From: Streptococcaceae bacterium
GTDB lineage: Bacteria; Bacillota; Bacilli; Lactobacillales; Streptococcaceae
Assembly (NCBI GenBank): GCA_902836505.1
Contig: CADFQU010000024.1
Span: 1 to 8,924 of the forward strand
DNA: 8,924 nucleotides
Reading direction: 5' to 3'
Part shown: piece by piece, positions 7,153 through 8,924 of the stretch
How positions within the stretch are numbered: position 1 is the first letter of the stretch
Layout of the letters: every line of letters begins with the position of its first letter
Notes under the pieces: model-generated
Databases searched by the model: none
Told to the model about the DNA's origin: nothing
The model's input: only the letters and a program-made list of their open reading frames with translations
Made by a program: the position numbers and the translations under genes

Positions 7153-8193
7153 TTATGGCTCAACCAAAATCTTGATTTGGGCCTTGTCTTGTGTTAATTC
7201 AACAAATCCTTCTTCAACGATATTTTCCAATTTAATTTTCTTGGTCACCAATTTTTCAGCAGAGAAGTAGCCTTGTTCCATCAATTCCAATACTTTAGGG
7301 AAGATGTGGCGATAAGCGATAATCCCTTTGAGGGTCTTTTCTTGAATGGCGAATTCATTTGGATTGATGCTAGCTTCACGTTCCCAAATAGAAACAACCA
7401 TACACTCACCAGCCTTATGCACAGCTGCCAAAGCTTGCCCAAGAACAACAGGAACCCCTGTCACTTCATAAGAAACATCCGCTCCACCATCCGTCAAACG
7501 ATGAATGGCTTCAACGATTGATTCACCTTCTTCTGGGCGAACCACAATGGCACCCAATTCTTCAGCCTTAGCTTGGCGTTCAGGAGACAATTCAACTGCA
7601 TAAATTTTCGATGCCCCAGCTGCACGGAGAGCTTCCACGATCAAAAGGCCGATTGGGCCCAAACCAAAGATAACAGCTGTATCCCCAGTTTTCAAAGCAG
7701 ACTGACGAACTGCATAAACGGCAACAGCAGCAGGTTCTGTAAGAGCAGCTTGTTCATAGCTCAAGCTATCTGGAATCACATGGACCAAATCTCCATCTAG
7801 AACACAATATTTAGCAAAACCACCATCTGCAGCAAGACCGACAAAATTCAAGTTTGGATCGAGGTTATAATCACCAATTAAATTGTGTTTTGCCAAAATT
7901 GGTTCGATTGTTACACGATCCCCGACTTTGACACGAGTCACATTGCTTCCAACCTCAACAATTTCTCCAGCAAACTCATGACCGAGGGTCACGGGTGCTT
8001 TTTGACCAGAATAAACATGCTCTTCTGTTGGAATGAAGATTGGCCCATCCAAGTATTCATGCAAGTCTGTTCCACAGATTCCCGTGAATTTGACCGCAAC
8101 CTTTACTTGATGAGGTTGTACTTCTGGGACTTCCACTTCCTCGATACGAACGTCCTTTTTGCCATGCCAGCGGGCAGCTTTCATTGTTTCCAT
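7153..8193 (-). CDS. bdhA: (R,R)-butanediol dehydrogenase-like zinc-dependent dehydrogenase
   Basis: A 346-residue cytoplasmic medium-chain dehydrogenase. The catalytic zinc site is visible as C40 (GICGTDLHEY), H72-E73 (GHEF) and E153 (LTEPAA). The Rossmann fold has GLGPIG at 177-182, with acidic E201 ending the next strand, which favours NAD(H). The four-cysteine structural zinc loop of many alcohol dehydrogenases is absent, as I recall it also is in Bacillus BdhA. Blocks such as MKAARWH, YLDGPIFIP, AVELSPERQ.KAEELGAI, VSIWE and YFSAEKLVTKKI closely resemble that enzyme. The likely reaction is interconversion of acetoin and 2,3-butanediol with NADH, a fermentative electron sink; a related secondary alcohol or polyol substrate remains possible. 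The ATG at 8191-8193 has AGGAGA 5 nt upstream and is preferred over the internal ATG at 8182-8184. The gene is monocistronic, between the gatB terminator and its own. Confidence 0.9.
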   Translation of the reverse strand: METMKAARWHGKKDVRIEEVEVPEVQPHQVKVAVKFTGICGTDLHEYLDGPIFIPTEEHVYSGQKAPVTLGHEFAGEIVEVGSNVTRVKVGDRVTIEPILAKHNLIGDYNLDPNLNFVGLAADGGFAKYCVLDGDLVHVIPDSLSYEQAALTEPAAVAVYAVRQSALKTGDTAVIFGLGPIGLLIVEALRAAGASKIYAVELSPERQAKAEELGAIVVRPEEGESIVEAIHRLTDGGADVSYEVTGVPVVLGQALAAVHKAGECMVVSIWEREASINPNEFAIQEKTLKGIIAYRHIFPKVLELMEQGYFSAEKLVTKKIKLENIVEEGFVELTQDKAQIKILVEP

Positions 8194-8250
8194 ATGATTC
8201 TCCTATTTTTCTATGAATTGTAATTCCCTTTCAGGAAACTTGATAAACTC

Positions 8251-8279
8251 ATTGTAAGCCTTTTCACAAACTTTGTCAA
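8251..8279 (-). promoter_or_regulatory. Near-consensus sigma-A promoter of bdhA
   Basis: The minus strand has a perfect -35 TTGACA (8274-8279), a 17-nt spacer and -10 TACAAT (8251-8256). The start point would be near 8244, giving a leader of about 50 nt. It is the closest to consensus of any promoter in the window, so regulation by a repressor would be expected. Confidence 0.88.
8252..8269 (-). promoter_or_regulatory. Rex-box-like operator (also cre-like) in the bdhA promoter
   Basis: TTGTGAAAAGGCTTACAA fits the Rex pattern TTGTGAA-N4-TTCACAA at 12 of 14 arm positions: the left arm is perfect and the right arm has two changes. It fills most of the spacer and overlaps the -10, a classic repressor position. 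Rex senses NADH/NAD and typically controls NADH-consuming fermentation enzymes, which fits this gene. The inner 14 bases (8253-8266) also fit the cre consensus except for one central base, so CcpA is an alternative. Confidence 0.55.
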
Positions 8280-8301
8280 GGAGGATTGAAAGCTTAACTG
8301 A

Positions 8302-8322
8302 CTATTTTCCATTCGAAAATAG
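8302..8322. repeat. 8-bp inverted repeat between gatB and bdhA
   Basis: CTATTTTC (8302-8309) and GAAAATAG (8315-8322) form a perfect inverted repeat with a 5-nt spacer. It is centred about 33 bp upstream of the bdhA -35 and has no adjacent U-run on the strand that would need one. It could be an operator; no regulator is recognised. Confidence 0.4.
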
Positions 8323-8354
8323 ATATAATTTTCACCCCACTTATGAAGTACTAG

Positions 8355-8381
8355 AAAAACAGACACCTAAAGGTGCCTGTT
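8355..8381 (-). terminator. Rho-independent terminator of gatB
   Basis: Arms 8358-8367 and 8372-8381 pair over 10 bp (one G-U) around a 4-nt loop, followed on the minus strand by a T-run at 8355-8359. It starts about 5 nt after the gatB stop codon. Confidence 0.92.
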
Positions 8382-8385
8382 CCTT

Positions 8386-8924
8386 TTATTCACTATCTTT
8401 CAACTTTGCCAACTCTTGGGCAAGTAACTTGAGAGCTACTTGTGGATTGGCTTGGCCTTTGGTTGCTTTCATGAGGAAGCCTGTAAAGGCCTTGTCAGCA
8501 TTCCGTTTCCCTGACTTAAAGTCGGCTACGGCTGCTTCATTATCTGCAAAGACTTGGTGGATGATTGGAATCAAGACTTCAGGGTCTGAAATCTGTACCA
8601 ATCCAGCTTTTTCGACGTATTCACGCGCACCGCCACCATTTTTCGCCAAGTGAACGAAGACTTTCTTGGCAATCTTAGAGGAGATGGTGCCATCTTCGAT
8701 GATGGCAATCATTTCTACCAAGTTTTCTGGTGTCAATTGGATTTCTTCCAGCGTTTTGCCTTCTGCATTCAAGAATTGCGCCACTTCTCCTTGGAGCCAG
8801 TTAGACACTTGTTTAGCATCTCCACCAAGGGCTACCGCTGCTTCAAAGAAGTCAGAGGTCACTTTAGTCGCTGTCAATTGGTTGGCATCATAGTCAGACA
8901 AGCCAAGCTCTGCCACATAGCGAG
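8386..8924 (-). CDS. gatB: Asp-tRNA(Asn)/Glu-tRNA(Gln) amidotransferase subunit B, C-terminal part
   Basis: The frame is open to the right edge and holds the last 178-179 residues of a protein that is usually about 475-480. GatB is the tRNA-binding and kinase subunit of GatCAB, which converts Glu-tRNA(Gln) to Gln-tRNA(Gln) (and Asp-tRNA(Asn) to Asn-tRNA(Asn)) in the cytoplasm. The visible part is the helical linker plus the YqeY-like tail domain. It shows [17 protein letters not shown] at the start, then [11 protein letters not shown] in the middle, and the conserved [10 protein letters not shown] near the end. The GTG at 8914-8916 is an internal valine, not a start: the frame continues upstream with Y and R, as in homologues. 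gatA and gatC would be expected upstream, beyond the right edge. A strong terminator follows directly, so gatB ends its operon. Confidence 0.96.
   Translation of the reverse strand, partial: RYVAELGLSDYDANQLTATKVTSDFFEAAVALGGDAKQVSNWLQGEVAQFLNAEGKTLEEIQLTPENLVEMIAIIEDGTISSKIAKKVFVHLAKNGGGAREYVEKAGLVQISDPEVLIPIIHQVFADNEAAVADFKSGKRNADKAFTGFLMKATKGQANPQVALKLLAQELAKLKDSE

Noticed and set aside
8215..8226. Short palindrome GAATT-GT-AATTC in the bdhA leader
   Set aside because: Five-base arms in AT-rich sequence are expected by chance, and no known regulator pattern fits.
8324..8329. Plus-strand TATAAT downstream of the inverted repeat, a possible antisense promoter toward gatB
   Set aside because: No acceptable -35 at 16-18 nt and no TG extension; any transcript would soon meet the gatB hairpin and there is no plus-strand gene.
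1..8924. Search for a mobile element, defence system, CRISPR array, RNA gene or riboswitch
   Set aside because: No transposase, integrase, toxin-antitoxin pair, repeat array, tRNA-like fold or riboswitch-like leader was seen; intergenic gaps are all under 200 nt and are explained by promoters and terminators.

Overview
This is an ordinary-looking chromosomal stretch of a Firmicute, almost certainly a Streptococcus. The evidence is a LPXTG-anchored, YSIRK-like pullulanase with twin CBM41 modules, a yqeG-yqeH pair, the 3' end of gatB, and compact AT-leaning intergenic regions with extended -10 promoters. The pullulanase layout and the presence of a BdhA-type dehydrogenase fit a viridans (mitis/sanguinis-like) oral species, but the species cannot be settled from the sequence alone. 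There are no tRNA or rRNA genes, CRISPR arrays, insertion sequences, phage genes or obvious horizontally acquired islands.

Layout from left to right. (1) 1-1466, minus strand: yqeG (HAD-family phosphatase) followed 2 nt later by yqeH (circularly permuted ribosome-assembly GTPase, cut by the left edge). (2) 1650-2270, plus strand: a VTT/TVP38-family membrane protein, divergent from yqeG and with its own promoter. (3) 2303-3214, minus strand: a ten-helix EamA/DMT transporter that converges on the VTT gene and shares one hairpin terminator with it. (4) 3339-6986, minus strand: a 1215-residue cell-wall-anchored type I pullulanase (SpuA/PulA type), with a catabolite-control cre box over its -35 region. 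(5) 7153-8193, minus strand: an (R,R)-butanediol dehydrogenase-like medium-chain dehydrogenase with a near-consensus promoter carrying a Rex-box-like operator. (6) 8386-8924, minus strand: the C-terminal part of gatB, cut by the right edge.

Most genes appear to be single transcription units. Hairpins with U-tracts lie after gatB, bdhA, pulA and the EamA gene, and a promoter can be proposed before each of bdhA, pulA, the EamA gene, the VTT gene and yqeG. Functionally the window mixes housekeeping (tRNA-dependent amidation, ribosome assembly) with carbon metabolism: surface breakdown of glycogen or pullulan, and NADH-linked acetoin/butanediol fermentation. The two carbon genes carry the most interesting regulatory DNA, with cre at pulA and a Rex-like (partly cre-like) palindrome at bdhA, so sugar status and NADH/NAD balance may control adjacent genes. 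I did not find a previously undescribed system. The observations worth checking are regulatory sites, start-site corrections and terminator architecture.
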